A DNA stretch of 64,000 bases from Stenotrophomonas lacuserhaii (lineage in GTDB: Bacteria > Pseudomonadota > Gammaproteobacteria > Xanthomonadales > Xanthomonadaceae): positions 10,355 through 74,354 of the forward strand of contig NZ_JACSQS010000002.1 of assembly GCF_014836545.1 (NCBI RefSeq). The letters are read 5' to 3'. Positions 18,593-28,454 of the stretch are shown here, one piece after another. Position 1 is the stretch's first letter. Each line of letters begins with the position of its first letter. Made by a program: the position numbers and the translations under genes. The notes below the pieces were generated by a model. It was not told the DNA's origin. It did not search any database and was given only the letters and a program-made list of their open reading frames with translations.

Positions 18593-18802
18593 TCAGACCG
18601 CCTGCACCTGGTCAGCCTGCATGCCCTTCTGGCCCTGCACGGCGACGAAGGTCACCTTCTGGCCTTCCTGCAGCGACTTGAAGCCGTTGCCCTGGATGGC
18701 ACGGAAGTGCACGAACAGGTCCGGGCCGCTTTCCGGGGTGATGAAGCCGAAGCCCTTGGCATCGTTGAACCACTTGACGGTACCGCTCTGACGATCAGAC
18801 AT
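18593..18802 (-). CDS. Cold-shock protein, CspA family
   Basis: A 69-residue single-stranded nucleic-acid binding beta-barrel and RNA chaperone. RNP1 (KGFGFI) and RNP2 (DLFVHF) are present, with the typical start [20 protein letters not shown]. The start at 18802 has a good AGGAG site 8 nt upstream. The upstream region is long (about 170 bp to the inverted repeat at 18944-18980), as in csp genes with structured leaders. A strong terminator follows. Which Csp paralogue it is, and whether it is cold-induced, cannot be told. Confidence 0.95.
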   Translation of the reverse strand: MSDRQSGTVKWFNDAKGFGFITPESGPDLFVHFRAIQGNGFKSLQEGQKVTFVAVQGQKGMQADQVQAV

Positions 18803-18943
18803 CTTTGAAACTCCTGAAACAATGTGAAATAAATCGCAGCCACCGGATATCGGGGCCGAGACTGAGTTGCAGGCGTTGGCAAAGCGGATCGATGGAGCAG
18901 ATCGTGAGATCAACTGCACCAGGCCACGATTTACGGTGACCCT

Positions 18944-18980
18944 AGCAAACACAGTGAGACGGACGATACGCGTGTTTGCT
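18944..18980. promoter_or_regulatory. 9-bp inverted repeat upstream of the cold-shock gene
   Basis: AGCAAACAC at 18944-18952 and its exact complement GTGTTTGCT at 18972-18980, spaced 19 bp, sit in the csp upstream region. It may be an operator or part of the 5' leader. The 284-bp gap 18803-19086 holds nothing else I can name. Confidence 0.4.
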
Positions 18981-19086
18981 CCAAAAAGCGATAGGCAGTG
19001 CGTTCATGGTCTACCACCCCGGCGCAGCTGTGCCAAGGCGCGAGGCCGGATCGGGGGCCGACGAAGCTCCCAATTCAGCTTTCCGC

Positions 19087-19989
19087 CTACTCCAAGCCCG
19101 GTCCACGCAGCGTAAAGCTGCTGGTGAAGCGGCGCGGTTCCCCGTCGATGGGATCGCTGAACGACAGGCCGCAGGCCAGCAGTTGCAGGGGGCGGCGATA
19201 GTCACCCGGCGGCTCAGGCGCGTAGGCCGGATACAGGTCATCGCCAAGGATCGGCGCCCCCAGGGCCGCCATGTGCACGCGCAGCTGGTGCTTGCGCCCG
19301 GTCACCGGCTGCAGCCGGTAGCGCCAGACCGGCCCCGTGCGGTCAAGCACGTCGATGAGGGTCTCGCTGTTGGGCTCGCCCTGCTCTTCGCGCATGCAAT
19401 GGAACCGCTCGCCCTTCTGCAGCCGGCTGCGGCGCTGCAGCGGGAAGCAGTGCCCGGGCAGCGCAGGGGCCAGCGCCTCGTAGACCTTGGCGATCCGCCG
19501 CTCACGGAACAGCCGCTGGTAGGCATCCCGGCTTTCAGGGCGGGTGGAGAACAGCACCAGCCCGGCGGTCAGGCGGTCCAGCCGGTGCATCGGCACCAGG
19601 TCGGTATTGCCGGTGGCGGCCATCAACCGCGCCAACAGGGTCTGCTGGACGTGGCCGCCGGCCGGCACCACCGGCAGGAAATGCGGCTTGTCCGCCACCA
19701 GCAGGTGGTCGTCGTGGTGCACGATGCGCTCGGCGAAGGGGATGACCGGTTCATCTTCGACTTCACGGAAGTAGCGGATTTCCAGCCCCACCTGCCACGG
19801 TTGGCCGGGGAGCAGTGCCCTGCCCTGCGCATCCTGCACCCGGCCGCGCGCGAAACGGTCCTGCCACTGGGCGCGGCTGATCCGCGCAAAGCGGGCGCAC
19901 AGTCCGTCCAGCAGGCTCTTCCAGTTGCCCGGGGGCAGTTGGAGACGACTGGCGGCAACGACGGGAAGGATCGGATCGGACGGGGTCAT
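19087..19989 (-). CDS. RluA-family RNA pseudouridine synthase
   Basis: A 300-residue enzyme that isomerises uridine in rRNA or tRNA. The catalytic box is HRLDRLTAGL (135-144, Asp138), followed by KVYEALAP and TGRKHQLRVHMAALGAPILGDDLYP (in two pieces). The N-terminal third (GLCARFARISRAQWQDRFARG) is S4-like. The start MTPSDPILP at 19989 faces the YaeQ start at 20032, so the two genes are divergent with only 42 bp between them. The exact RNA target is not predictable; E. coli YqcB/TruC-like and RluA-like targets are possible. Confidence 0.87.
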   Translation of the reverse strand: MTPSDPILPVVAASRLQLPPGNWKSLLDGLCARFARISRAQWQDRFARGRVQDAQGRALLPGQPWQVGLEIRYFREVEDEPVIPFAERIVHHDDHLLVADKPHFLPVVPAGGHVQQTLLARLMAATGNTDLVPMHRLDRLTAGLVLFSTRPESRDAYQRLFRERRIAKVYEALAPALPGHCFPLQRRSRLQKGERFHCMREEQGEPNSETLIDVLDRTGPVWRYRLQPVTGRKHQLRVHMAALGAPILGDDLYPAYAPEPPGDYRRPLQLLACGLSFSDPIDGEPRRFTSSFTLRGPGLE

Positions 19990-20031
19990 GGCGCACCCAT
20001 TATCATGGTGCTCTTTGTCCACGGAAGCCTC

Positions 20032-20580
20032 ATGGCCCTCACCGCCACCATCCGCAAGGCCGAGTTGCAGATCAGCGACATGGATCGCGGCTACTACGCG
20101 ACCCACAACCTCACCCTCGCCCAGCACCCGTCGGAGACCGACGAGCGCTTGATGGTGCGTCTGCTGGCTTTCGCGCTCAATGCCGAGGACCGGCTGGAGT
20201 TCGGCCGCGGGCTGAGCACCGACGACGAACCGGATCTCTGGGAACAGGACTACACCGGTGACATCCTGCGCTGGATCGACCTGGGCCACCCGGATGAATC
20301 GCGCGTGCGCAAGGCCTGCAACCGCAGCCGCCAGGTGCAGGTGGTGACCTACGCCGGGCATGCCTCGGATGTGTGGTGGCAGAAGCAGGGCAAGGCGCTG
20401 GAGCGCTTCAGCAACCTGTCCGTGCTCGACCTGCCCGGCGCCTTCGTGGAGCAGTGGAGCCAGCAGATCCAGCGTGCCATGCGCTGGAGCGTGCTCATCC
20501 AGGATGCCGAAGTACAGCTGATCAACGACCAGATGCAGCTGGATGTCATCCCGGTCTGGCGCAAGCGCGCCAAGGAGTGA
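20032..20580 (+). CDS. yaeQ: YaeQ family protein
   Basis: A 182-residue protein of the YaeQ family, which has a PD-(D/E)XK nuclease-like fold. The first characterised members were described as suppressors of loss of RfaH; the molecular function is unsettled. Family features seen: MALTATIRKAELQISDMDRG, YYATHNLTLAQHPSETDERLMVR (two pieces), WIDLGHPDESRVRKA and WSVLIQDAEVQLI. The length equals E. coli YaeQ within one residue. Its last codons (AAGGAGTGA) double as the ribosome site of the next gene. Confidence 0.9.
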   Translation: MALTATIRKAELQISDMDRGYYATHNLTLAQHPSETDERLMVRLLAFALNAEDRLEFGRGLSTDDEPDLWEQDYTGDILRWIDLGHPDESRVRKACNRSRQVQVVTYAGHASDVWWQKQGKALERFSNLSVLDLPGAFVEQWSQQIQRAMRWSVLIQDAEVQLINDQMQLDVIPVWRKRAKE

Positions 20581-20585
20581 GCGGC

Positions 20586-21770
20586 GTGGCGGCAACGCGG
20601 TGCGATGTGCTGGTGATCGGCGCGGGCGCGGCCGGGCTGATGTGTGCGCTCACCGCCGGACAGCGCGGCCGCGTGGTGCAGGTGATCGACCATGCCAACA
20701 AGGTCGGCAAGAAGATCCTGATGTCCGGCGGCGGCCGCTGCAACTTCACCAATACCGGCACCACCCCGGCCAACTTCGTGTCGGCCAACCCGCATTTCTG
20801 CAAATCCGCCTTGGCCCGCTACACGCCTGCGGACTTCATCGAGATGGTCGAGCGGCACCGCATCGCCTACCACGAGAAGGAACTCGGCCAGCTGTTCTGC
20901 GACGTGTCGTCCAAGCAGATCGTCAAGATGCTGGTGGATGAATGCGTGGAGGCCGGCGTGCAGGTCCGCACCGACTGCGCGGTGCAGCGGATCGAACGCG
21001 GCAGCGACGGCTTCCACGTGCAGACCGCCCACGGAACGTTCTTCGCCGCCTCGCTGGTGGTGGCCACCGGCGGGCTGTCCATCCCCAGCCTGGGCGCCAC
21101 CGGCTTCGGCTATGAGATCGCCAGGCAGTTTGGCCACGATGTACTGCCCACGCGCGCCGGACTGGTGCCGCTGACCCTCAGCGGCACCCACCAGCAACGC
21201 CTGGCGGACCTTTCCGGCGTGGCGCTGCCGGTGGAAGCGCGCAGCAATGGCATGGCCTTCCGCAACTCGCTGCTGATCACCCACCGCGGCATCAGCGGCC
21301 CGGCGATCCTGCAGATTTCGTCCTTCTGGCAACCGGGTGATGCGCTGGAACTGGACCTGCTGCCGGGCCAGGACGCCGAGCAGTGGCTGCGCGCGATGAA
21401 GCGCGAGCGCCCGGACGCGGCACTGCGCACCGTGCTGGCCGAGGTGCTGCCCAAGCGCCTGGCGCAGCGCCTGTGCGAGCACTGGCTGCCGGACCGTCCG
21501 GTCAAGCAGATCGATGAGCCACAGCTGCGCCAGGCCGCCGCCGTGCTCGCCGGCTTCCCGCTGGTGGCCAGTGGCACCGAGGGCTACCGCACCGCCGAAG
21601 TCACCCTGGGCGGGGTGGACACCGCGCAGGTATCCTCCTCCAGCTTCGAATCGCGCAAGGTGGCCGGCCTGTATTTCATCGGCGAGGTACTCGACGTCAG
21701 CGGTTGGCTGGGCGGCTACAACTTCCAGTGGGCGTGGGCCAGCGGCCATGCCGCCGGCAGCGTGGTGTAA
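20586..21770 (+). CDS. HI0933/YhiN-type flavoprotein
   Basis: A 394-residue NAD(P)/FAD-dependent oxidoreductase of the HI0933 (YhiN/BaiN-like) family. An N-terminal Rossmann GxGxxG (DVLVIGAGAAGLMCAL), the diagnostic SGGGRCNFTNTG, VVATGGLSIPSLGATG, and the C-terminal GLYFIGEVLDVSGWLGGYN all match. The start is GTG at 20586, chosen because AAGGAG at 20572-20577, inside the end of yaeQ, is correctly spaced and no ATG fits. The physiological substrate of the family is unknown. Confidence 0.88.
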   Translation: MAATRCDVLVIGAGAAGLMCALTAGQRGRVVQVIDHANKVGKKILMSGGGRCNFTNTGTTPANFVSANPHFCKSALARYTPADFIEMVERHRIAYHEKELGQLFCDVSSKQIVKMLVDECVEAGVQVRTDCAVQRIERGSDGFHVQTAHGTFFAASLVVATGGLSIPSLGATGFGYEIARQFGHDVLPTRAGLVPLTLSGTHQQRLADLSGVALPVEARSNGMAFRNSLLITHRGISGPAILQISSFWQPGDALELDLLPGQDAEQWLRAMKRERPDAALRTVLAEVLPKRLAQRLCEHWLPDRPVKQIDEPQLRQAAAVLAGFPLVASGTEGYRTAEVTLGGVDTAQVSSSSFESRKVAGLYFIGEVLDVSGWLGGYNFQWAWASGHAAGSVV

Positions 21771-21834
21771 GGGCCCGCGCATGGACCTGCGGGCGCGCAT
21801 CGTGTATCTAATGGGCAGCTTGGGGAGCCTTTGA

Positions 21835-23904
21835 ATGCAGAACTCGAATGACATCACGCTGCGCCTGGTGATCGTGGATGACAGCGGCGAGAACGCTGAA
21901 GCGATCGTCAGCGCGCTGCGCAACAGTGGCATCGCGGTGCGGCCTTCGCGGCCGCAGGACGTGGGCGAACTGGGGCAGGTACTGGCGACGCAGCCGATCG
22001 ACCTGGTGCTGGCCGCGCCGCAGCAGTCGATCAGCCTGCCGCAGGTCTCCCAGCAGATAGCCGCCAGCGGCAAGGACGTGCCGCTGATCCTGCTGGTGGA
22101 CCACATCGAAGAGGACGCGCTGGTCGAAGCCAGCGCGCACGGCCTGCGCGCACTCGCGCTGCGGCCGCGGCCGGAACACCTGCTGGCGGTGGTGCGCGAC
22201 CAGTGGATCGACCTGCAGGCACGTCGCGGCCTGCGCCGGATCGAGGCGCAGATGCGCGAGACCGAACGCCGCTGTGACGCGCTGATCGCTTCTTCGCGCG
22301 ACCCCATCGCCTATATCCACGAGGGCATGCACATCCGCGCCAACGATGCCTACCTGGAGATGTTCGGGTTTGAAAGCTTCGACGACGTGGAAGGCATTTC
22401 GCTGCTGGACATGGTGGCCGCCCAGCACGTGGAAGGCTTCAAGCAGCTGCTCAAGGGCCTGAGCAAGGGCGAGGCGCCGCCGCCGCAGTACCAGATCGAT
22501 GCACGCCACCAGGATGGCAATGCGTTCGCGGCGACCATGGAGTTCACCAGTGCCAGCTACGAAGGCGAATCGTGCCTGCAGGTGGTTTTCCGCCGCCGGC
22601 TGGAACTGGACCCGGAGCTGGCCCGCGAAGTAGAGGAGCTGCGCCAGCGCGACCAGGTCACCGGCCTGCTCAACCGTCCCACTTTCATGGTGCAGGTGGA
22701 AAACGCAGTGGCCCAGGCCAGCCGCGGCGAAGGCCGTTCCGGCCTGCTGCTGGTCGAGCCGGACCATTACGCCCGCCTGCTGCCGGACATCGGGCTGGAT
22801 TCAGCCGATGCGCTGATCGCCTCCATGGCCGCGTTGCTCAACGATACGGTCGGCAGCCAGGCGCAGCTGGCCCGCTTCGGCGAGCACAGCTTCGCGGTGC
22901 TGCTCGACGGTGCCTTCGCCGATACCGCGGCCTTGGCCGAACGCATCCGCAGCGCCTACGCCGCGCATGTGTTCAGCATCGGTGAGCGCTCGGCCACCGT
23001 CACCGTGAGCATCGGCGGCGTGCAGGTCGGCGAGAAGATCGCCAGCATCGGCCAAGTGCTGGCGCGCGCCACCACGTGCCTGCAGGCCGCGGCCGAGCTG
23101 GGCAACAGCGTGCGCATCTTCGATCCGGCCGCCACCGACCGGGTGGAGGAAGAGCGGATCGCACGCTGGGTCGCGCGCATCCGCGAAGCCGTGGAAGGCG
23201 ATGGCTTCCAGCTGCATTACCAGCCGGTGCTGAACCTGCAGGGGGAATCACGCGAACTGTACGAGGCCTACCTGCGACTGGACCACAACGGCGAGCTGAT
23301 GAGCCCGGTCGCCTTCCTTGCCATCGCCGAGGAACACGGCCTGCTGGCCGACATCAACCGCTGGGTGGTGCGGCGCGCCATCGCCATCCTGGGCGAACGC
23401 CAGCGTGCCGGCCATGCCACCCACATGCTGGTGAAGATCACCCCGGAATCCTTCGCCGATCCGTTGCTGATCAGCACGCTGAAGCAGGAACTGCAGGCGC
23501 ATGGCGTGCCCGGCGACCGGCTGTGGCTGCATGCCCCGGAATCCAAGGTCTTCACCCACCTGCGCAACGCCCAGCAGTTCCTGCAGGCGGTTGCCCCGCT
23601 GGGCTGCCGGATCGGGCTGGAGCAGTTTGGTTCGGGGCTGGATTCGTTCCAGCTGCTCGCGCATTTCCAGCCGCAGTTCCTGAAGCTGGATCGCGGCTTC
23701 ACCCGCGATGCGGCGAGCACGCGCGAGAACTTCGACAAGATCAAGGAAATCACCGAACGCGCACAGGCAGCCAACATCGCCACCGTCGCCGAGTTCGTCA
23801 CCGATGCCAATTCGATGACCCTGCTGTTCAGCGCAGGGGTGGATTACGTGCAGGGTGAGTTCGTCGGCGAGGCTACGCCGCGGATGGACTTCGATTTCGG
23901 CTGA
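21835..23904 (+). CDS. fimX: FimX-like c-di-GMP effector
   Basis: A 689-residue multidomain protein: degenerate receiver (about 8-135), PAS (about 145-255), degenerate GGDEF (265-420) and degenerate EAL (435-685). The GGDEF site reads GEHSF (349-353) and the EAL site reads EAYLR (477-481), so neither synthesis nor breakdown of c-di-GMP is expected. Known FimX proteins bind c-di-GMP through the EAL fold, contact PilZ and drive type IV pilus assembly at the pole. Order, length and the two ruined motifs match Xanthomonas and Pseudomonas FimX closely. It is a single gene with its own upstream space. Confidence 0.87.
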   Translation: MQNSNDITLRLVIVDDSGENAEAIVSALRNSGIAVRPSRPQDVGELGQVLATQPIDLVLAAPQQSISLPQVSQQIAASGKDVPLILLVDHIEEDALVEASAHGLRALALRPRPEHLLAVVRDQWIDLQARRGLRRIEAQMRETERRCDALIASSRDPIAYIHEGMHIRANDAYLEMFGFESFDDVEGISLLDMVAAQHVEGFKQLLKGLSKGEAPPPQYQIDARHQDGNAFAATMEFTSASYEGESCLQVVFRRRLELDPELAREVEELRQRDQVTGLLNRPTFMVQVENAVAQASRGEGRSGLLLVEPDHYARLLPDIGLDSADALIASMAALLNDTVGSQAQLARFGEHSFAVLLDGAFADTAALAERIRSAYAAHVFSIGERSATVTVSIGGVQVGEKIASIGQVLARATTCLQAAAELGNSVRIFDPAATDRVEEERIARWVARIREAVEGDGFQLHYQPVLNLQGESRELYEAYLRLDHNGELMSPVAFLAIAEEHGLLADINRWVVRRAIAILGERQRAGHATHMLVKITPESFADPLLISTLKQELQAHGVPGDRLWLHAPESKVFTHLRNAQQFLQAVAPLGCRIGLEQFGSGLDSFQLLAHFQPQFLKLDRGFTRDAASTRENFDKIKEITERAQAANIATVAEFVTDANSMTLLFSAGVDYVQGEFVGEATPRMDFDFG

Positions 23905-23925
23905 GGCGCCCGGCCCCCGGCCTAC

Positions 23926-23952
23926 GGTGGGTGACGACCGTTGGTCGTCACC
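23926..23952 (+). repeat. TGACGACC palindrome (SMAG-like)
   Basis: GGTGGGTGACGACCGTTGGT-type unit between the convergent fimX and fabV genes. Confidence 0.65.
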
Positions 23953-23961
23953 TGCCCGACT

Positions 23962-25221
23962 TCAGGTCATGTCGACCAGATTGTCGATCTTCACGTCCGG
24001 ATCCACGTCGGCGTCATAGTCCACGCCCTCCACGCCGAAGCCGAACAGGCGCAGGAAATCAGCCTTGTAGCCTTCCAGGTCGCTGATCTCATACAGGTTC
24101 TCATCGGTCACCTGCGGCCACAGTTCCAGCACTTCGGCCTGCACGCCCGGCGCCATTTCCTTGTAGTCCGCGCGCAGTCGGCCGGCATCGTCGATCAGCT
24201 CGATGTGGCGGCCATCGGCATCGGTCAGCTCATGGCGCAAGCGCTCCACAGCCGTGCCCTCGGCCTTGCCGCCGTAGAGGATGTCGTACAGCACGTCGAG
24301 CTGCTCGATGCAGCCCTCGTGGGTACCCTTTTCCTTCATCACCTTGAACAGCAGCGACAGGTACAGCGGCATGGTCGGGATCGCCGAACTGGCCTGGGTG
24401 ACCACTGCCTTCAGTACCGATACGCGGGCATCGCCGCCGATCGCGGCCAGCTTTTCGCGCAGGCCCAGCACCTTCTGGTCCAGGTCCTTCTTGGCCGCAC
24501 CGATGCTGCCGTTCCAGTAGATCGCCTGGGTGATCTCTTCACCGACATAGGTGAAGGCGGTGGTGGTGCAGCCGTCGGCCAGCACGCCGGCTGCAGCCAG
24601 CGCGTCGATCCACATCTGCCAGTCTTCCCCACCCATCACCGCCACGGTGCCGGCGATCTCTTCGTCGGTGGCCGGCTCCAGGTGGGTTTCGGTCAGCTTG
24701 ACCTTGTCGGTGTCCAGGCCGCGCAGGGTGATCGGCGCGCCGATCGGCTTGAGCGTGGAGTTGATCACTTCGCCGGTCTTGGGATGCTTGCGGCGCGGTG
24801 ACGCCAGGCTGTAGACCACCTGGTCGACCTGGCCGAGGTCGGCCTTGATCAGCGCGATGACCTGGTCCTTCACTTCATCGGAGAACGCGTCGCCGTTCAC
24901 GCTCTTCGCATACAGTCCGGCCTGGCCGGCGTACTTGTGGAACGCGGCCGAGTTGTACCAGCCGGCGCTGCCGGGCTTGGTCTCGCTGCCGGGCTTTTCG
25001 AAGAACACGCCCAGGGTGGCGGCGTTACTGCCGAAGGCGGCGGTGATGCGCGCAGCCAGGCCGTAGCCGGTGGAGGCGCCGATCACCAGCACGCGCTTTG
25101 GACCGTTGACGATCTTCGGCCGGGCGCTGATGTAGTCGATCTGCTGCTTGACCGCCGCATCGCAGCCGGTGGGATGGGTGGTGACGCAGATGAAGCCGCG
25201 GACGCGCGGTTTGATGACCAT
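23962..25221 (-). CDS. fabV: Enoyl-[acyl-carrier-protein] reductase FabV
   Basis: NADH-dependent trans-2-enoyl reductase that completes each elongation cycle of fatty-acid synthesis; FabV enzymes are insensitive to triclosan compared with FabI. The 419-residue protein has the FabV-specific start [20 protein letters not shown], the dinucleotide motif [16 protein letters not shown] and the active-site pair Y235-(x8)-K244 ([10 protein letters not shown]). The ATG at 25221 is the only start fitting the family. In S. maltophilia FabV is the only enoyl reductase; that part is prior knowledge, not visible here. The upstream gap holds a structured repeat and the secF terminator. Confidence 0.95.
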   Translation of the reverse strand: MVIKPRVRGFICVTTHPTGCDAAVKQQIDYISARPKIVNGPKRVLVIGASTGYGLAARITAAFGSNAATLGVFFEKPGSETKPGSAGWYNSAAFHKYAGQAGLYAKSVNGDAFSDEVKDQVIALIKADLGQVDQVVYSLASPRRKHPKTGEVINSTLKPIGAPITLRGLDTDKVKLTETHLEPATDEEIAGTVAVMGGEDWQMWIDALAAAGVLADGCTTTAFTYVGEEITQAIYWNGSIGAAKKDLDQKVLGLREKLAAIGGDARVSVLKAVVTQASSAIPTMPLYLSLLFKVMKEKGTHEGCIEQLDVLYDILYGGKAEGTAVERLRHELTDADGRHIELIDDAGRLRADYKEMAPGVQAEVLELWPQVTDENLYEISDLEGYKADFLRLFGFGVEGVDYDADVDPDVKIDNLVDMT

Positions 25222-25338
25222 GGATACCTCGGTGTGGGACAGGTGCGGTCGCGCTGGCGCGCGTGCACGAAACGCTGGAATCGTAGTGTGCGGGGGGAAT
25301 ATGCACAACCGACGGGGGCGTATCGTGGCTTCACGCTC

Positions 25339-25444
25339 GAGGCAGCGGGTGGGCCTGGTCGGGACACGCCGCAAGTACGTCCTTGTAGGCTGCGTCGCCG
25401 CATCCATGCGGCTCAGCGTCCCGTCCAGGCCCACCCGCTGCCTC
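25339..25444 (-). repeat. Structured ~100-bp intergenic element, copy 2
   Basis: Perfect 20-bp outer inverted repeat (25339-25358 with 25425-25444), then an inner CGGGAC/GTCCCG pair, enclosing GCCGCATGGATGCGGC and CTACAAGGACGTACTTGCGG on the minus strand. It lies 118 bp upstream of the fabV ATG. Apart from this element and the terminator at 25493-25530, the gap 25222-25544 shows nothing. Confidence 0.65.
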
Positions 25445-25492
25445 TGCTGACGATTCGGCGCCCGTGGCGTGTGCGGGGAGGAAAAAAAGCAA

Positions 25493-25530
25493 AGAAAAAG
25501 CCGCACTTTCGTGCGGCTTTTTCTGTTTCT
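25493..25530 (-). terminator. Rho-independent terminator after secF
   Basis: Stem AAAAAGCCGCAC / GTGCGGCTTTTT with a GAAA loop, T-rich on the minus strand, 15 bp after the secF stop. It ends the queA-to-secF block. Confidence 0.85.
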
Positions 25531-25544
25531 GCCGGCTGCCTCAT

Positions 25545-26519
25545 TCAGGGGCGGCGGGCCAGGGCTTCTTCGTCCTTGGCCTTGGGCAGCAGGTCCTGCT
25601 TGGTCACCGCCAGCACGCCCATGGTCAGCAGGGGGCAGGCGATGAAGATCGAGGACAGGGTGCCGATCACCGCGCCGATCATCTGGCTCAGGGCCAGCCC
25701 TTCCAGCGAACCGCCACCGTAGATGTACAGCGCCAGCACCGACAGGAAGAACACCAGCGAGGTGATGATGGTGCGCGACAGGGTCTGGTTGATCGAGCGG
25801 TTCATCACTTCCAGCGGCTCGACGCGCAGACTGCGGAAGTTCTCGCGGACACGGTCGAACACCACGATGGTGTCGTTGATGGAGAAGCCCATCACCGACA
25901 GCAGGCCGGCCAGCACGGTCAGGTCGAACTCGCGGCCGCTGAAGGAGAAGTAGCCGGCCACCACCAGCACGTCGAACAGGGTGGTGATGATGGCCACCAC
26001 CGCGAACTTCCACTCGAAGCGGAAACCGATGTAGATCAGGAAGCCGACCAGCACGAACAGCGCGGCGTACAGGCCGTTCAGGGCCAGCTCCTTGCCGACC
26101 TGCGGACCGACAAACTCCGAAGACAGCACGGTCGCTGCATTGCCTTCCAGCGATACCGCCGAGCGCACCGCCTCGGCCGTGCGGTTGTTGGCATCGCCGA
26201 CGCTCTCGCCTTCGGCCTGGGCCTGCGGCTGCAGGCGGATCAGCAGGTCGCTGCCGCTGCCGAAGCTCTGCACCTGGGCACCACCATATCCGGCGGTCTC
26301 CAGGTGCCCGCGCACCGCGTCGACATCGGCCGGGCGGTCGAAGCGTACTTCCACCACGGTCCCGCCGGTGAAATCCAATGCGTAGTTGAAGCCCTTGCCG
26401 ATGATGCTGCCCAGCGCGGCGATGAACACCAGCGCGGCGATGCCGATGGCGATCCATCGGGTGCGCATGAAGTCGAACTTGGTGTCGTTCGGGATCAGGT
26501 GGAGCGGAAACAATTTCAT
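25545..26519 (-). CDS. secF: Protein translocase subunit SecF
   Basis: A 324-residue inner-membrane RND-like accessory subunit of the Sec translocon that, with SecD, pulls exported proteins using the proton gradient. Six transmembrane segments: one near 25-45 ([19 protein letters not shown]), then a periplasmic domain beginning [16 protein letters not shown], then five more. [19 protein letters not shown] is the SecF signature. The start [13 protein letters not shown] at 26519 is preferred over an upstream in-frame extension. The secD stop is 19 bp upstream. Confidence 0.95.
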   Translation of the reverse strand: MKLFPLHLIPNDTKFDFMRTRWIAIGIAALVFIAALGSIIGKGFNYALDFTGGTVVEVRFDRPADVDAVRGHLETAGYGGAQVQSFGSGSDLLIRLQPQAQAEGESVGDANNRTAEAVRSAVSLEGNAATVLSSEFVGPQVGKELALNGLYAALFVLVGFLIYIGFRFEWKFAVVAIITTLFDVLVVAGYFSFSGREFDLTVLAGLLSVMGFSINDTIVVFDRVRENFRSLRVEPLEVMNRSINQTLSRTIITSLVFFLSVLALYIYGGGSLEGLALSQMIGAVIGTLSSIFIACPLLTMGVLAVTKQDLLPKAKDEEALARRP

Positions 26520-26538
26520 GGTATCGATCCTTTTCCCG

Positions 26539-28392
26539 TCAGATGGCCAGGGTCTTGAGCTTCTTGCGGCTGCCGTACAACAGCACCGCAAGGGCGCGGG
26601 AAACGGTGATGGCGGTGAACATCGAGGCGAGGATGCCGACGATCATGGTCACGGCGAAGCCCTTCAACGGACCGGTACCGAACGCATACAGCGCCACGCC
26701 GGCCAGCATGCCGGTAAGGTTCGCGTCGAGGATGGTGCCCGATGCTTTTTCATAACCGGCCACGATGGCGGCCTTGGCGGGCATGCCCGCACGCAGCTCT
26801 TCGCGGATACGCTCGTTGATCAGCACGTTCGCATCCACCGACAGGCCGATCGACAACGCCAGGCCGGCAAAGCCCGGCAGGGTCATGGTGGCACCGAACA
26901 GCGACATCACCGCGACCACGATCAGCAGGTTGAACAGCATCGCCACCGAGGTGATGACACCGAACATGCGGTAGTAGACGGTGAAGAACACCAGCGTGAA
27001 CAGGAAGGCGAAGCCCACCGCGGTGACACCGCGCTGCACGTTCTCCGCACCCAGGCTGGGGCCGACGATCTTTTCTTCCACGAAGTCCATCGGCGCGGCG
27101 AGCGAGCCGGATTTGAGCAGCTTGGCCAGGTCTTCGGACTCACGCTTCTCCAGGCCGGTGGTCTGGAAGTTCTTGCCGAACACGCCGTTGATGTTGGCCA
27201 CCGAAATGACCTCTTCCTTGACCCGGAAGCTGCGCACTTCCTTGCCATCCACGGTTTCAACGCTGGGGATGCGCTCGGTGTAGACCACCGCCATCGGCTT
27301 GTTCACGTTGGCGCTGGTGAAGTCGAACATGCGCTGTCCGCCGACATTGTTCAGCGTCACGCTGACCGCCGCCGAACCGTTCTGGTCGGTAGTGGCCTGG
27401 GCTGCGACCATCTGGTCACCGGTGACGATCACGCGCTTGGCCAGCAACACCGGGCCGCGGTTGTCGCGCAGCTGGTAGACCTTGGCTTCGGGCGGAATGC
27501 GGCCGGTGGCGACGGCGTCCTGCGCGTTGCCTTCGATGACGGCGCGGTATTCCAGGGTGGCGGTGGCACCGATCATGCGCTTGGCTTCGGCGGTGTCCTG
27601 CACGCCAGGCAGCTGCACGACCACGCGGTCGGCACCCTGGCGCTGGATGATCGGCTCGGCCACGCCGAGCTGGTTGACGCGGTTGCGCAGCGTGTTGACG
27701 TTCTGCTCGATGGCACCGTTGGCGATGGCGGCCAGTTCGGCGTCGGGCAGGCTGACGATCACCCGGTTGCCGGTGACTTCGAAGCCCAGCGTCGGCTGCG
27801 ACTTGAACAGCGCATCACGGGCACGCAGTCCAGCGCCCTCGCCTGCGCTCGGGCTCAGGTTGGCGACGATGGTGTTGTCCGCGCGGCGCTCGACCGACTG
27901 GTACGGAATACGCGCATCACGCAGGGTGGTACGCACGTCTTCGGTGTAGCTGTCCAGGCGCTTGTCCAGCGCGGCCTTCTGGTCCACCTGCAGCACGAAA
28001 TGCACGCCGCCCTGCAGATCCAGGCCCAGCGTCATCGGGCGCGCGCCCAGGTTCGACAGCCAGTCCGGCACCGTGGAGGCCAGGTTCAATGCCACCACGT
28101 AATCCTCGCCGACGCTCTGCTTGAGCACGTCGTTGGCGGCGGTCTGCGCCTGGATGTCGGACAGGCGGACGATCAGGCTGTCGCCTTCCACTTCGGCCGC
28201 CATCGGGGTGACACCGGCCTGCTTGAGGTCGGCCAGCACGCGGTCACGCAGCGCTGAATCCACCAGGCCGCCGCGGTTGGCGGTGATCTGGATGGCCGGA
28301 TCCTTCTGGTAGATGTTGGGCAGCGCATACAACGTACTGATCGCAAGGACGATCAGGATGACGAAGTACTTCCAGCGTGGAAATTCGAGCAT
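26539..28392 (-). CDS. secD: Protein translocase subunit SecD
   Basis: A 617-residue partner of SecF. It has an N-terminal transmembrane helix (YFVILIVLAISTLYALPNIY), a large periplasmic region with GLDLQGGVHFVLQVD and ATLEYRAVI, and a C-terminal membrane domain with LSIGLSVDANVLINERIREEL, where the Asp of the SVDANV motif is the conserved proton-pathway residue. The start MLEFPRWKY at 28392 is eight codons inside a longer open frame. It is flanked by yajC and secF in the standard order yajC-secD-secF. Confidence 0.95.
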   Translation of the reverse strand: MLEFPRWKYFVILIVLAISTLYALPNIYQKDPAIQITANRGGLVDSALRDRVLADLKQAGVTPMAAEVEGDSLIVRLSDIQAQTAANDVLKQSVGEDYVVALNLASTVPDWLSNLGARPMTLGLDLQGGVHFVLQVDQKAALDKRLDSYTEDVRTTLRDARIPYQSVERRADNTIVANLSPSAGEGAGLRARDALFKSQPTLGFEVTGNRVIVSLPDAELAAIANGAIEQNVNTLRNRVNQLGVAEPIIQRQGADRVVVQLPGVQDTAEAKRMIGATATLEYRAVIEGNAQDAVATGRIPPEAKVYQLRDNRGPVLLAKRVIVTGDQMVAAQATTDQNGSAAVSVTLNNVGGQRMFDFTSANVNKPMAVVYTERIPSVETVDGKEVRSFRVKEEVISVANINGVFGKNFQTTGLEKRESEDLAKLLKSGSLAAPMDFVEEKIVGPSLGAENVQRGVTAVGFAFLFTLVFFTVYYRMFGVITSVAMLFNLLIVVAVMSLFGATMTLPGFAGLALSIGLSVDANVLINERIREELRAGMPAKAAIVAGYEKASGTILDANLTGMLAGVALYAFGTGPLKGFAVTMIVGILASMFTAITVSRALAVLLYGSRKKLKTLAI

Positions 28393-28454
28393 TGCGAGGT
28401 TCCCGCGCGGCGCCATCCCCGGCGCCGCGGTTGTGCTTCAGAAAAGGGAGTGGA

